From NCBI GenBank assembly GCA_965214055.1, contig OZ243931.1:1116001-1180000 (forward strand): a stretch of DNA of 64,000 nucleotides, in the 5' to 3' direction. Shown here in pieces: positions 43,360 through 52,289 of the stretch. The first letter of the stretch is position 1. Each line of letters opens with the position of its first letter. Source of the stretch: WTGA01 sp965214055 (GTDB taxonomy: Bacteria > Pseudomonadota > Gammaproteobacteria > Arenicellales > Poriferihabitantaceae). The position numbers and the translations under genes were made by a program. The notes below the pieces were generated by a model. That model did no database searches. It saw nothing but the letters and a program-made list of their open reading frames with translations, and was not told the DNA's origin.

Positions 43360-45551
43360 CCCTAGTTGGCACTTGTGGGGCCACGATCTTCTATAAGTGC
43401 TTGATTATAGGTAATATAATTTGGACGCAAGAGAACTACCCCCCACATTTCTGTTGAATTCTGTGGAGCCGTATTCCCGCCTCGATGACGGAATACTTAC
43501 ATGGATTGCCTACACAGGCTGTCTCATGCGAACCCGATGCAGACCGGGTTTGACCCCGGCTGCCTTGACGATCTCGACCTGTTCGACCTTGGGATGGATG
43601 TCCTGACGGATGACAATCTGCTTCCCCTGAACGGTCTGGAGTTTGGTGGTAACACGTATCCAGGTGCGCAGTACCCGACGAATACTCTGCCAACGTAGCG
43701 ATATCCCCGCTCCCCGCAGCCGGGTACGGATCAGCTGTACCGCATGATAGGCCAGCACCGCAAGAAAAAGATGCGCCTGAATGCGGTCTTCCCGGGTATG
43801 CCAGATCGGACGCAATCCCAACTCTCCCTTCAATTCCCGGAACACGGCTTCGATGTCCACCAGCCGATGGTAGGTCCGCAGAACCGTCTCCAGGTCCCAG
43901 TCGGTGTGGCTGGTCCGTAGAATACAGGCTCCGAGCATCTCATCGGTCTCATCAAAACTGGCCTTGCGGGTGAATTTCACCGCCTTGGCCTGGGTGCCTT
44001 CTCCCCGTTGAACCTGAACCGTATAGTGCTGGGCAATCCCCGAATGACGTTCCTTGAGACGACCCACCGCTTCCACCACCCGTTCATATTTTTTCATGCG
44101 CCGGGGCACGGACAGGTTGTCGTGCAACCGTTGGAGTCCCTCCTCAAACTTTTCCACCTGCCGGTCCCGGATGGACCGGGCCGTCTGCTGCCGGCCTTCA
44201 CTCATCACATACAGCCGGGTTTCATCGGCATCGGTATCCAGTTTCCATATCCGGACCGTGTGATTGGCCTGGGTAGTGATGGTGAGTTCCGGACCCCCGT
44301 CCGGGGCCTGGGACGGCTTGCATCCCTTGGCCACGCAAAGCCAGGGATACCCCCGTTCCGTCAACCAGTCGAGATTCTCCTGGGCGCTGATCCCGGCATC
44401 CATGATCACCGTGGGCTTGTCCCCTTCGGTACCGTGCCCCTGGGCCTCGAACCGACCCAGGGCGTCCTTCAGGGTGTCGACTTCCGTTACATTGCCGGGC
44501 AGGAACTCACAGGCCCGGGGAAATCCAGACTCATCCAGCATCAGTCCCAGGGTGATCAAGGGACAGTCATTCCTTCGTTGCTTGGATCGACCGAACTGCA
44601 GCAGCGACTTCTGCGCACAGTCCGGTGTATCCTGGTTTTTCTGTGTTCCGGTGTAGTACGTATTCGACAAATCATAAAACACAATGGTATTGGGAATATC
44701 CAGCAATTTGCGTTCCCGCTCGAACAGACCCTTTTGCAGGGCTTCTTGATGTTTCCACAACTTATCGCCGATCCGGTAAAGTGTTTTACGCGACAGGGCC
44801 CGGGAATCCTGGTCCAGACCGAGGATTTCCGCGGTGGCACTGTCGTCTTTCAACCATCGGCTGGTCTCCCGTTCACTGCCGGGATGCAGCATCTTGGCGG
44901 TCAACAGTGCCAGGGAAATCCGGATATCCCGGGCAGTAAAGCCCAGGTTCTGCAGACACTCTCCCAGTTGGAGTTCTTCCCATGCGTGGAGGCACAACCG
45001 TTCTCCGCCAACGAATCGCGGGTCACGATGTTCCATGGTATTGAGGTCCACCGTAGCCACGGAGGGACCGGGGGTAGCGGTCTGGATGCCCCGGGAGCGC
45101 AACAGTTCCACCACTTTGTCGGAGGCCTGTTCGACCTCCGGTTCACAGGGCACCAGGGCATCCTGACCAGCGATGAGTTCTTCCACCCTCTGGGCGATAG
45201 AACCCCACAGGGTCTGGGGCACGTCCCATTTGGTTCCGAGGTTCAGCAAAGTGATCTGTTTGACCTTGCCATCGACACGCTGGCTCTTGACCAGTCGGAC
45301 ACCGTACCGGGGTTGTCCGTTGGCATCGGTGTGGGCTTTGGTTCGTCTGAAACGCATTGGTTTGGATTTGTGGGCGGACAATTCCAGAGGATACATGAAG
45401 CGGGGGATTGCTGCAATAAATATATCCTTGTGCGTGGCCCCACAAACAGAATCATAATTTATAAATCGTTAATAAAAAACAAAAAAATAATCAGGAAAGG
45501 CGAAAATCAAACAGAAACAGGCCGATCCGGGGGGAAAAGTGCCAACTAGGG
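43360..45551 (-). mobile_element. IS1634-family insertion sequence
   Basis: Inverted terminal repeats CCCTAGTTGGCACTT (43360-43374) and AAGTGCCAACTAGGG (45537-45551), 15 bp exact. ATAG flanks both ends as a possible short target duplication. A second internal inverted pair, TTGTGGGGCCAC and GTGGCCCCACAA, lies nearer the transposase. Length 2192 bp. Confidence 0.88.
43510..45357 (-). CDS. IS1634-family transposase
   Basis: A 615-residue DDE transposase from ATG 45357; an upstream ATG at 45396 would add 13 residues. Catalytic positions are in TIVFYDLSNTYYTG (Asp), PTVIMDAGISAQENLDWL (Asp) and IEAVFRELKGELGLRPIWH (Glu). The beta-strand insert between the second Asp and the Glu is typical. The frame is intact, so the element could be active. 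It shares the family but little sequence with the transposase at 45722-47431. Confidence 0.93.
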   Translation of the reverse strand: MRFRRTKAHTDANGQPRYGVRLVKSQRVDGKVKQITLLNLGTKWDVPQTLWGSIAQRVEELIAGQDALVPCEPEVEQASDKVVELLRSRGIQTATPGPSVATVDLNTMEHRDPRFVGGERLCLHAWEELQLGECLQNLGFTARDIRISLALLTAKMLHPGSERETSRWLKDDSATAEILGLDQDSRALSRKTLYRIGDKLWKHQEALQKGLFERERKLLDIPNTIVFYDLSNTYYTGTQKNQDTPDCAQKSLLQFGRSKQRRNDCPLITLGLMLDESGFPRACEFLPGNVTEVDTLKDALGRFEAQGHGTEGDKPTVIMDAGISAQENLDWLTERGYPWLCVAKGCKPSQAPDGGPELTITTQANHTVRIWKLDTDADETRLYVMSEGRQQTARSIRDRQVEKFEEGLQRLHDNLSVPRRMKKYERVVEAVGRLKERHSGIAQHYTVQVQRGEGTQAKAVKFTRKASFDETDEMLGACILRTSHTDWDLETVLRTYHRLVDIEAVFRELKGELGLRPIWHTREDRIQAHLFLAVLAYHAVQLIRTRLRGAGISLRWQSIRRVLRTWIRVTTKLQTVQGKQIVIRQDIHPKVEQVEIVKAAGVKPGLHRVRMRQPV

Positions 45552-45600
45552 ATAGGGTTACGAATTCCGTGGATTCGGGTCCAGCGTGTTTTTCTGCCTC

Positions 45601-47448
45601 GGGTTTTGTATGACCTGATGTTTTATTGTGTTTTATTGACTGAAGTACGAATATAATATACTGCAAATAAAAGATATTTTATTTGATGTTGGAAACAATT
45701 GATGTTATTGTATGACCTAATATGGTCAGCCTAATCAAAAAAACCATTCGCGGTAAACCCTATTACTACGCCCGCGAATGCCAACGCATCGATGGCAAAC
45801 CCAAAATCGTCTGGCAGAAGTACCTCGGCAAGGCCGATGACATCCTCGCCGCAGTGCAGGGTCCATCACTGCGCGATCAGACCGATGAACCCAACGCCGC
45901 AGTGGTCACCGACTTCGGTGCCGTCACTGCCCTGTATGACCTCGCACAACGGTTGGGCCTGGTGGACCATATTGACCGGCATGTCCGCAAACGCGGGTCC
46001 GGACCAACGGTGGGAACCTATCTGTTGGTGGCCATCCTGAATCGCTGTGTGGCACCCCGTTCCAAGGCGGGCATTGCCCAGTGGTTTCAAGGCACCGTGT
46101 TGCGACGCCTGATCGGGATCGAAACCCGGCAGCTGACCAGTCAGCGCTTCTGGGACAACATGGACCGGGTCACAAGCCAGGCTTTGGTGGACATTGAGCG
46201 CGATGTGGTGGGACAGATGGTGCAGGAATTTGACATCGACCTGTCCCAGGTGCTGTTCGATGCCACCAATTTCTTCACCTATATCGACACCTTCAACGAA
46301 CGCAATACCCTGGCCCAGCGGGGCAAGAGCAAGGAAGGGCGCAGAGCCCTGCGCATCGTCGGGCTGGCGCTGTTGGTGGCCGCGGATGGACAGGTGCCCT
46401 TGCTGCATCACACCTACCCCGGCAATCAGACCGATGCCCCCACCTTCCGCAGTTTGACCGATGCCCTGGTCCGTCGGTATCGGGAACTGGTCAAGGGGGC
46501 AGAACATGTGACCCTGGTGTTCGACAAGGGCAATAACGCCCAGGACAACCTGGAGGCCATCGCCGACAGTCCCTACCATTTTATCGGCTCACTGGTGCCC
46601 ACCCACCATATCGACCTGCTGGAGGTGGACCGATCCCATTTCCAGACCCTGGAGGAACTGCCGGGGGTGCGCAGCTATCGCACCACCCGCACGGTCTTCG
46701 GAGTCGAGCGAACGGTATTGGTGACCTATAACGAGGCGCTCTTTGAGGCTCAGTCCCAGACTTTACTGCGGGAGATTGCCAATCACCAGCGGTCTTTTCA
46801 GGAACTGCAGCAACAGTTACAGCGTTGGCAACGGGGAGAAGTCCGTGGCGGCCAGCCACCCCGCCTCGACAGCGTGCAGCGGAAAGTGGATGGCTGGCTC
46901 AAGGCTCAACACATGAAAACCCTTTTTGAGGTCACCCTCACACAACGGCAGGGACGGGTCTGGATGACCTACCGCTTTGATGACGACGCCTGGGAGAAAT
47001 TGCAGGAGACCTTGTTGGGAAAGACCCTGTTGTTCACCGATAACACGGACTGGAGCGATGCCGACATTGTGCGCGGCTACCGTGCGCAACATCACATTGA
47101 GTCCGGGTTCCGCCGCATGAAGGACACCCACCATATCAGCCTGCGTCCGCAATACCATTGGACTGATCAGAAGATTGAGGTCCATGTCTTTTGCTGTGTA
47201 TTGGCGTTGATGCTGTGCAGTCTGTTGCGGCGGGAATTGCTGCGGCAGGGGATCGATCAGTCGATCCCCGTTTTACTCAACCAACTTGGCAACATCCGCG
47301 AAGTGGATGTGGTGTATCCTGCCACCGACAAGCGGCGTTCACCTACCTTGAAAAGGGTGATGTCGAAGATGTCAGACGAACAGAAAACACTATACGAAAC
47401 GCTCCAACTCAGTCGTTATCTCGCCCCGTAGGTCATACGGAAAACCCC
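45601..47448 (+). mobile_element. second IS1634-family insertion sequence
   Basis: Left end GGGTTTTGTATGACCT (45601-45616). The right end, read on the other strand, is GGGGTTTTCCGTATGACCT (47430-47448): imperfect inverted repeats differing by a two-base gap. TATGACCT occurs again at 45710-45717 just before the start codon. The exact borders are uncertain by a few bases. Confidence 0.7.
45722..47431 (+). CDS. IS1634-family transposase
   Basis: A 569-residue DDE transposase starting MVSLIKKTIRGKPYYYARE. Catalytic residues lie in QVLFDATNFFTYI (Asp), VTLVFDKGNNAQDNL (Asp) and HHIESGFRRMKDTHHI (Glu). The stop codon overlaps the right inverted repeat. The frame is complete. It marks the right end of the accessory island; mutY begins 180 bp later. 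Confidence 0.93.
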   Translation: MVSLIKKTIRGKPYYYARECQRIDGKPKIVWQKYLGKADDILAAVQGPSLRDQTDEPNAAVVTDFGAVTALYDLAQRLGLVDHIDRHVRKRGSGPTVGTYLLVAILNRCVAPRSKAGIAQWFQGTVLRRLIGIETRQLTSQRFWDNMDRVTSQALVDIERDVVGQMVQEFDIDLSQVLFDATNFFTYIDTFNERNTLAQRGKSKEGRRALRIVGLALLVAADGQVPLLHHTYPGNQTDAPTFRSLTDALVRRYRELVKGAEHVTLVFDKGNNAQDNLEAIADSPYHFIGSLVPTHHIDLLEVDRSHFQTLEELPGVRSYRTTRTVFGVERTVLVTYNEALFEAQSQTLLREIANHQRSFQELQQQLQRWQRGEVRGGQPPRLDSVQRKVDGWLKAQHMKTLFEVTLTQRQGRVWMTYRFDDDAWEKLQETLLGKTLLFTDNTDWSDADIVRGYRAQHHIESGFRRMKDTHHISLRPQYHWTDQKIEVHVFCCVLALMLCSLLRRELLRQGIDQSIPVLLNQLGNIREVDVVYPATDKRRSPTLKRVMSKMSDEQKTLYETLQLSRYLAP

Positions 47449-47611
47449 ATACAACTATTTGTTAATATGGCTATTTATGGATATACGCGGTAAACTCCCG
47501 CTAGCAGCCAACCATGAACAAAAGCTGAATTGTTCCCGAAAACCTTCAAAAAAGGGAATTATCCAGCAAACCAGCCAAAATAATGGCTGAATGGTAAGGA
47601 ACCACGGACAA

Positions 47612-48658
47612 ATGGAGGAAAACTTTGCCCGCCGATTGCTGGACTGGCATGCCATGTCCGGTCGAAAATCCCTGCCATGGCAAATCAACCCGGATCCCTA
47701 CCGGATCTGGGTGTCCGAAATCATGCTCCAGCAGACCCGGGTGGATACGGTTATTCCGTACTATGAAAAGTTCATGGCCCGATTTCCCACCCTCCCGTCC
47801 CTGGCGGATGCGACCCTGGAAGAAGTCATGACCTGCTGGGCAGGACTGGGCTATTATGCCCGGGCCCGGAACCTGCATCGAACCGCCCGGATCATCCGGG
47901 ATGAACACGACCGGGTTTTTCCGCACAGGTTTGAGGAGGTCCTGGCATTGCCCGGGATCGGCCGTTCCACTGCGGGGGCGATTCTGGCCTTTTCCCGGAA
48001 CCAGCGGCATCCCATCCTCGATGGAAATGTCAAGCGCGTACTGACCCGCTGTTTCGCCATCCCGGGAAACCCCGGGGACCGGGCCGTGGAAAAGCGGTTA
48101 TGGGAAAAGGCCGAACGGCTGACCCCCCGGACCCGTGTTGCGGCCTATACCCAGGCCATCATGGACCTGGGAGCGATCCTTTGCACCCGCACCCGCCCCG
48201 CCTGTACCGCCTGCCCCCTGAAACAGTCGTGTGCCGCCCTTGCACAGGGGGACCCGGAAGCGTATCCCCGACGCAGGGCAAAACCCCGGAAACCCAAACG
48301 GGTCATCCGCATGCTGGTTTTGCGAAACCGGGAATCGAAAATCCTCCTCATCAAACGCCCTCCCAGAGGTATCTGGGGCAGCCTGTGGGCATTGCCTGAA
48401 ATTCCCCCGGAAGTCCGGGAGTATGAATCCTGGTGCCACACCAAATGGGGGGTACGGGCGGCCGGTGGCCAGGAAATGCATCGCGTTCGCCATGAATTGA
48501 CGCACTTTCAGATGGAGATCCTGCCGATTGTGTGCGAAGTTGCAGATACCACCGCGATGACCATGGACAACCGCCGGGTTCTCTGGTACAACCCGCAATC
48601 AGAAAATCCGGTTGCCCTTCCCGCAGCCATGAAGAAAATTTTTAAGCAAGTACTTTAG
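47612..48658 (+). CDS. mutY: adenine DNA glycosylase
   Basis: Removes adenine mispaired with 8-oxoguanine during base-excision repair. The product has 348 residues from ATG 47612. Glu36 (SEIMLQQT) and Asp137 (PILDGNVKRV) are the catalytic pair, and LPGIGRSTAG is the helix-hairpin-helix. The 4Fe-4S cluster ligands are Cys191, 198, 201 and 207 in the exact C-x6-C-x2-C-x5-C spacing. The C-terminal MutT-like domain recognises 8-oxoG. yggX follows 12 bp downstream, as in relatives. Confidence 0.97.
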   Translation: MEENFARRLLDWHAMSGRKSLPWQINPDPYRIWVSEIMLQQTRVDTVIPYYEKFMARFPTLPSLADATLEEVMTCWAGLGYYARARNLHRTARIIRDEHDRVFPHRFEEVLALPGIGRSTAGAILAFSRNQRHPILDGNVKRVLTRCFAIPGNPGDRAVEKRLWEKAERLTPRTRVAAYTQAIMDLGAILCTRTRPACTACPLKQSCAALAQGDPEAYPRRRAKPRKPKRVIRMLVLRNRESKILLIKRPPRGIWGSLWALPEIPPEVREYESWCHTKWGVRAAGGQEMHRVRHELTHFQMEILPIVCEVADTTAMTMDNRRVLWYNPQSENPVALPAAMKKIFKQVL

Positions 48659-48670
48659 ACGAGACCGCCG

Positions 48671-48940
48671 ATGACCCGCATGGTGCAGTGTACAAAACTG
48701 GGCAGGGAGCTGGAAGGGATGGACCATCCCATCTGGCCCGGAGACCTGGGACAGAGGATCTTTGATGAAATCTCAAAAGAAGCGTGGCAGGACTGGCTGC
48801 GGCAACAGACGATTTTGATCAACGAATACAAACTGAATCCCCTGAATGCAGAACACAAGCAATACCTGGGGAGCCAGATGGAAGCCTATCTTTTTGGAGC
48901 TGGTATCGTCCTTCCTGATGCCTGGAAAGAGGAGCAATAA
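48671..48940 (+). CDS. yggX: Fe(2+)-trafficking / oxidative damage protection protein
   Basis: An 89-residue protein of the YggX family, linked in relatives to protecting iron-sulfur enzymes from oxidants. Conserved are MVQCTKLGRELEGMD with the single functional cysteine (residue 7), WQDWLRQQTILINEYKLNP and EAYLFG. It is co-transcribed with mutY, another oxidative-damage gene. Confidence 0.97.
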   Translation: MTRMVQCTKLGRELEGMDHPIWPGDLGQRIFDEISKEAWQDWLRQQTILINEYKLNPLNAEHKQYLGSQMEAYLFGAGIVLPDAWKEEQ

Positions 48941-48999
48941 CCCTGTGATGGTTTTGCCGGGAGCGGTCCGGCAATAACGGTCAATTCGGGACAACTGGA

Positions 49000-49968
49000 A
49001 TGAAACCCAAAGCGGCTTCGTACTACAAGCAAAACCGGCTCAAGCAACTCCGGGCTTTCTGCTACACCTCAAAAACCGGCAGCATTTCCCGGGCAGCAGA
49101 GCAACTCTACCTGAGTCAGCCTTCCGTTTCCCTGCAGATCCAGGCACTGGAGCGGGAACTGAACACCCTGCTGTTTGAGCGGCGCGGACCCAAGATCAAC
49201 CTGACTCCCGATGGACGGGCCCTGCTGGATATTGCCCTGCCCATGGTGGAAGGGATGGATTCTTTGCGCGATACCTTTGCGGCGCGGTGCGGGGACCTCA
49301 ACAGCGGATACCTGAACATCGCTGCCGGGGAATCCACCATCCTGAATGTGCTGCCTGCACATCTGAAGCGATATTCAGAGCAGTTTCCCGGAGTTAAGAT
49401 CAGGTTGCACAACGTCACCGGGGCTGATGGACTGGCGATGCTGCGGGCGGATGAAGTCGATTTTATCGTGAGCTCCATGTTCGACACTCCCGAGGACCTG
49501 AACTACTATCCGATCCTGACCTTTTACCCGGTCCTGATCACCCCCCCTGACCATCCCCTGGCAAAACGCAGGAAAGTGACCCTGGAGGACATTGCCGGGT
49601 ACGATTTGATACTGCCCCCCCGTTATTTGAGCACCTGGGGCCTGGTCAAATCCATTTTCCAGCAGCACAACATCGAACACCGGGTCATTCTTGAGACCGG
49701 CGGATGGACGGTCATCAAGCGCTACGTCGAAATGGGCCTGGGGATTTCAATCGTAACCGATGTCTGCCTGGAAGAATCCGACCGCCTGGCCGTCCTCCCC
49801 GTTAAAGAGTATTTTCCGGCCCGAAACTACGGAATTGTCCTGCGCCGTGGAAAATTCCTCCCGGCACAGGCAAAACGATTCGTTGAAATCCTGGCCCCTG
49901 ATTTTTTCAGGCGCTACGGCGCCAACATGCCCCCCAACCCGGTGCAGCCGCATAGTGAATACAATTGA
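49000..49968 (+). CDS. LysR-type regulator, CysB-like
   Basis: A 322-residue transcription factor. The winged HTH occupies about residues 14-73 (LRAFCYTSKTGSISRAAEQL, SQPSVSLQIQALEREL). The co-inducer domain follows and includes STWGLVKSIFQQ and GLGISIVTDVCLE. The overall pattern resembles the CysB/Cbl branch, which controls sulfur assimilation, but the ligand cannot be inferred safely. The end overlaps the start of the Nudix gene by 14 bases. Confidence 0.88.
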   Translation: MKPKAASYYKQNRLKQLRAFCYTSKTGSISRAAEQLYLSQPSVSLQIQALERELNTLLFERRGPKINLTPDGRALLDIALPMVEGMDSLRDTFAARCGDLNSGYLNIAAGESTILNVLPAHLKRYSEQFPGVKIRLHNVTGADGLAMLRADEVDFIVSSMFDTPEDLNYYPILTFYPVLITPPDHPLAKRRKVTLEDIAGYDLILPPRYLSTWGLVKSIFQQHNIEHRVILETGGWTVIKRYVEMGLGISIVTDVCLEESDRLAVLPVKEYFPARNYGIVLRRGKFLPAQAKRFVEILAPDFFRRYGANMPPNPVQPHSEYN

Positions 49969-50428
49969 ATCCTCCTGGGCCAGGGATCAATGGCACCCCC
50001 ATGTCACCGTCGCATCCCTGGCCACCCGGGATGGCAGGTATTTGCTGGTACAGGAAACCCATAACGGGAAAAGTGTCATCAACCAGCCCGCCGGCCATCT
50101 CGAAGAGGATGAAACCCTGCTCCAGGCCGTGGTGCGTGAAACCCTGGAGGAAACCGGCTGGAATTTTGTGCCGAAGTTTCTGTGCGGTATCTACCAGTTC
50201 GTTGCCGCCAACCATGAAACCTATATCCGCTTCACGTATGCCGGGGAGCTGACATCGAAATGTGAAAACCACCCCCTGGACCCGGTCATCGAGGATGTGT
50301 TATGGCTGGACAGGGCTGCCCTGGAAAAACGACCGGACCAATTGCGCAGCCCGGTTGTTTTGCAATGTATTTCCGACTTTGAAAATGGAAACCAACTCCC
50401 CTTGCACTGCGTACAACGATTAGAATAG
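49955..50428 (+). CDS. nudJ: Nudix hydrolase, NudJ-like
   Basis: A 157-residue pyrophosphohydrolase. The Nudix box runs from Gly47 (GHLEEDETLLQAVVRE, then TLEETGW) and has every invariant residue. The N-terminal HVTVASLATRDGRYLLVQE is typical of NudJ (phosphohydrolase acting on thiamin pyrophosphate and nucleotides in E. coli). GTG 49955, overlapping the LysR gene, gives the family N-terminus. The nudJ-mnmA-purB neighbourhood is conserved in gammaproteobacteria, here with one extra gene between. Confidence 0.9.
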   Translation: MNTIESSWARDQWHPHVTVASLATRDGRYLLVQETHNGKSVINQPAGHLEEDETLLQAVVRETLEETGWNFVPKFLCGIYQFVAANHETYIRFTYAGELTSKCENHPLDPVIEDVLWLDRAALEKRPDQLRSPVVLQCISDFENGNQLPLHCVQRLE

Positions 50429-50431
50429 ACC

Positions 50432-51067
50432 ATGAAACCGACTGCACTGCTGATCTGCCTGCTCCTCTCTCCGCCGCTTCTTGCGGGCCGGTCCCAGGGC
50501 ATGGAGGCGCCGTCCTTTATCTCCCTGGATGCCATACCCGTGTGTTACGACTTCGGGTGCAAACAAAGTACCACGGTCAGTCTGTCCCCGGACGAATGGC
50601 AGCAGATCTCCGGGTGGTTCCATCCACCCGCCGCCAGCCCGGAAGAAGAACGCCAGCAAATCAAGCAGGCGATTGGCTGGATGGAAGTCATCATTGGGCG
50701 GCACACCCCCACCTATAAGGATATCGCGTTTGATTTACCGATCAACGAACAGGATAGAGCGGACCTGTTTCCCGGCCAGCAGGATTGCATTGATGAAGCC
50801 GTCAACACCACCACGTACCTCCGACTGCTGGAACTGGAGGGTGAGCTCACGTATCACACCGTCATCGAGCAGGCCTACCGCAGTGCTGTGCTGGACCAGC
50901 ACTGGGCGGGGCAAATACGCGAGACAACCACCGGAAAACGATATGTGGTGGATTCATGGTTTCAGCCAAACGGATTCCTGCCCGTCATCCAGGACAGTAC
51001 AGACTGGGAAAATATCTCCCCGTTGACCGCCGTTGTGGACAATTCCTCCAGGGAGGAGCGGTACTGA
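50432..51067 (+). CDS. exported protein with transglutaminase-like Cys-His-Asp pattern
   Basis: A 211-residue protein with a signal peptide (residues 1-18). Conserved-looking blocks are PVCYDFGCK, SPDEWQQISGWF, ERQQIKQAIGWMEVIIGRHT and GQQDCIDEAVNTTTYLR. Cys119, His157 (DQHWAGQI) and Asp174 (YVVDSWF) have the order and local sequence of a transglutaminase-like peptidase core (C ... HW ... VDSW). This is my inference; the protein is usually just called hypothetical. It starts 3 bp after the nudJ stop codon and precedes mnmA, so it is probably in the operon. Confidence 0.72.
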   Translation: MKPTALLICLLLSPPLLAGRSQGMEAPSFISLDAIPVCYDFGCKQSTTVSLSPDEWQQISGWFHPPAASPEEERQQIKQAIGWMEVIIGRHTPTYKDIAFDLPINEQDRADLFPGQQDCIDEAVNTTTYLRLLELEGELTYHTVIEQAYRSAVLDQHWAGQIRETTTGKRYVVDSWFQPNGFLPVIQDSTDWENISPLTAVVDNSSREERY

Positions 51068-51129
51068 AGCCCCCGGTTCCACCCGGACCGGTTTTCAGCG
51101 CCGAGCGACCATCAAAAAGGAGTCCCTTC

Positions 51130-52203
51130 GTGGATAACATCATTATCGGCATGTCAGGCGGTGTGGACTCGTCGGTTGCCGCGGCAAAACTGATCGAGCA
51201 GGGCCACCAGGTCACGGGCCTGTTCATGAAAAACTGGGAAGAGGAGGATGATGAAGCATATTGTGCTGCAGCCCAGGATCTCGACGATGCACAGCAGGTT
51301 TGCGAACTGCTGGGAATGGAACTTAAAACCATCAATTTTTCCCATGAGTACTGGACCCGGGTTTTTCAGCAGTTCCTGGAAGAATACCGAAGCGGGCGCA
51401 CACCCAATCCGGACGTGGTCTGCAACCGGGAAATCAAATTCAAGGAATTCCTGAATTGGGCCATCCATCTCGGTGCGGACTGCATCGCCACTGGCCACTA
51501 TGCGAGGATTGGCCGGCAAAACCGCCACTGCCTGTTGAAAAAAGGGGGCGACCACAGCAAGGACCAGAGCTATTTCCTGCATACTCTCGATCAGGAAGCG
51601 CTCCGCCTGACCCGGTTTCCCATTGGCGAAACACACAAAAAACAGGTCCGGGAAGAAGCCCGCAGACTGGCCCTTCCGACCCATGACAAGAAAGACAGTA
51701 CCGGAATCTGTTTTATCGGCGAACAACGTTTCCGGGATTTTTTAAGCCGGTATTTGCCTCCCCGGAAAGGCCGGATCAAAACACTCGACGGCCAGGTCAT
51801 TGGCGAGCACCCGGGCATTTATTACTACACCATTGGACAACGTCAGGGCCTGGGTATCGGCGGAAAAGGCGACGCCTGGTATGTTGCGGACAAGAACGTC
51901 AGGGACAATATCCTTTATGTGGTTCAGGGACATGATCATCCGGCACTGCTGAAACGGATTGTGCTCGCTGAGCAGCTTCACTGGATCACAGGAATTCCTC
52001 CCTCCCTCCCGGGTCACTACAAGGCGAAAACACGGTATCGCCATGACGAACAGGATTGCACCATCACCCTGATCGGCCCCACGTATACAAAAATTGAATT
52101 CCAGCGCCCTCAATGGGCGGTCACGCCTGGCCAATCCATTGTTTTCTATGACGGCGATATCTGCATCGGAGGTGGCGTTATCCGGGCTGCGCTCGACACC
52201 TGA
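51130..52203 (+). CDS. mnmA: tRNA 2-thiouridylase
   Basis: Puts the sulfur on U34 of Lys, Glu and Gln tRNAs using sulfur relayed by Tus proteins and ATP. The product has 357 residues. GTG 51130 is chosen because AAGGAG lies 7 bases upstream; the longer frame is spurious. The PP-loop is MSGGVDSS (8-15). The catalytic cysteines are Cys98 (NPDVVCNREIKF) and Cys194 (STGICFIGE). FLHTLDQEAL is the conserved tRNA-binding region. Confidence 0.96.
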   Translation: MDNIIIGMSGGVDSSVAAAKLIEQGHQVTGLFMKNWEEEDDEAYCAAAQDLDDAQQVCELLGMELKTINFSHEYWTRVFQQFLEEYRSGRTPNPDVVCNREIKFKEFLNWAIHLGADCIATGHYARIGRQNRHCLLKKGGDHSKDQSYFLHTLDQEALRLTRFPIGETHKKQVREEARRLALPTHDKKDSTGICFIGEQRFRDFLSRYLPPRKGRIKTLDGQVIGEHPGIYYYTIGQRQGLGIGGKGDAWYVADKNVRDNILYVVQGHDHPALLKRIVLAEQLHWITGIPPSLPGHYKAKTRYRHDEQDCTITLIGPTYTKIEFQRPQWAVTPGQSIVFYDGDICIGGGVIRAALDT

Positions 52204-52289
52204 CCCCGGGAACAATGCCGTTTTCCCAAACCGGCAGATGCCTTCGCATATGTTAAAATCCAAAGGTTTCCCAACGTATACTGAATTTT

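Noticed and set aside
50956..52203. 415-codon form of mnmA
   Set aside because: The extra codons overlap the preceding exported-protein gene. GTG 51130 has AAGGAG at ideal spacing and gives the normal length.
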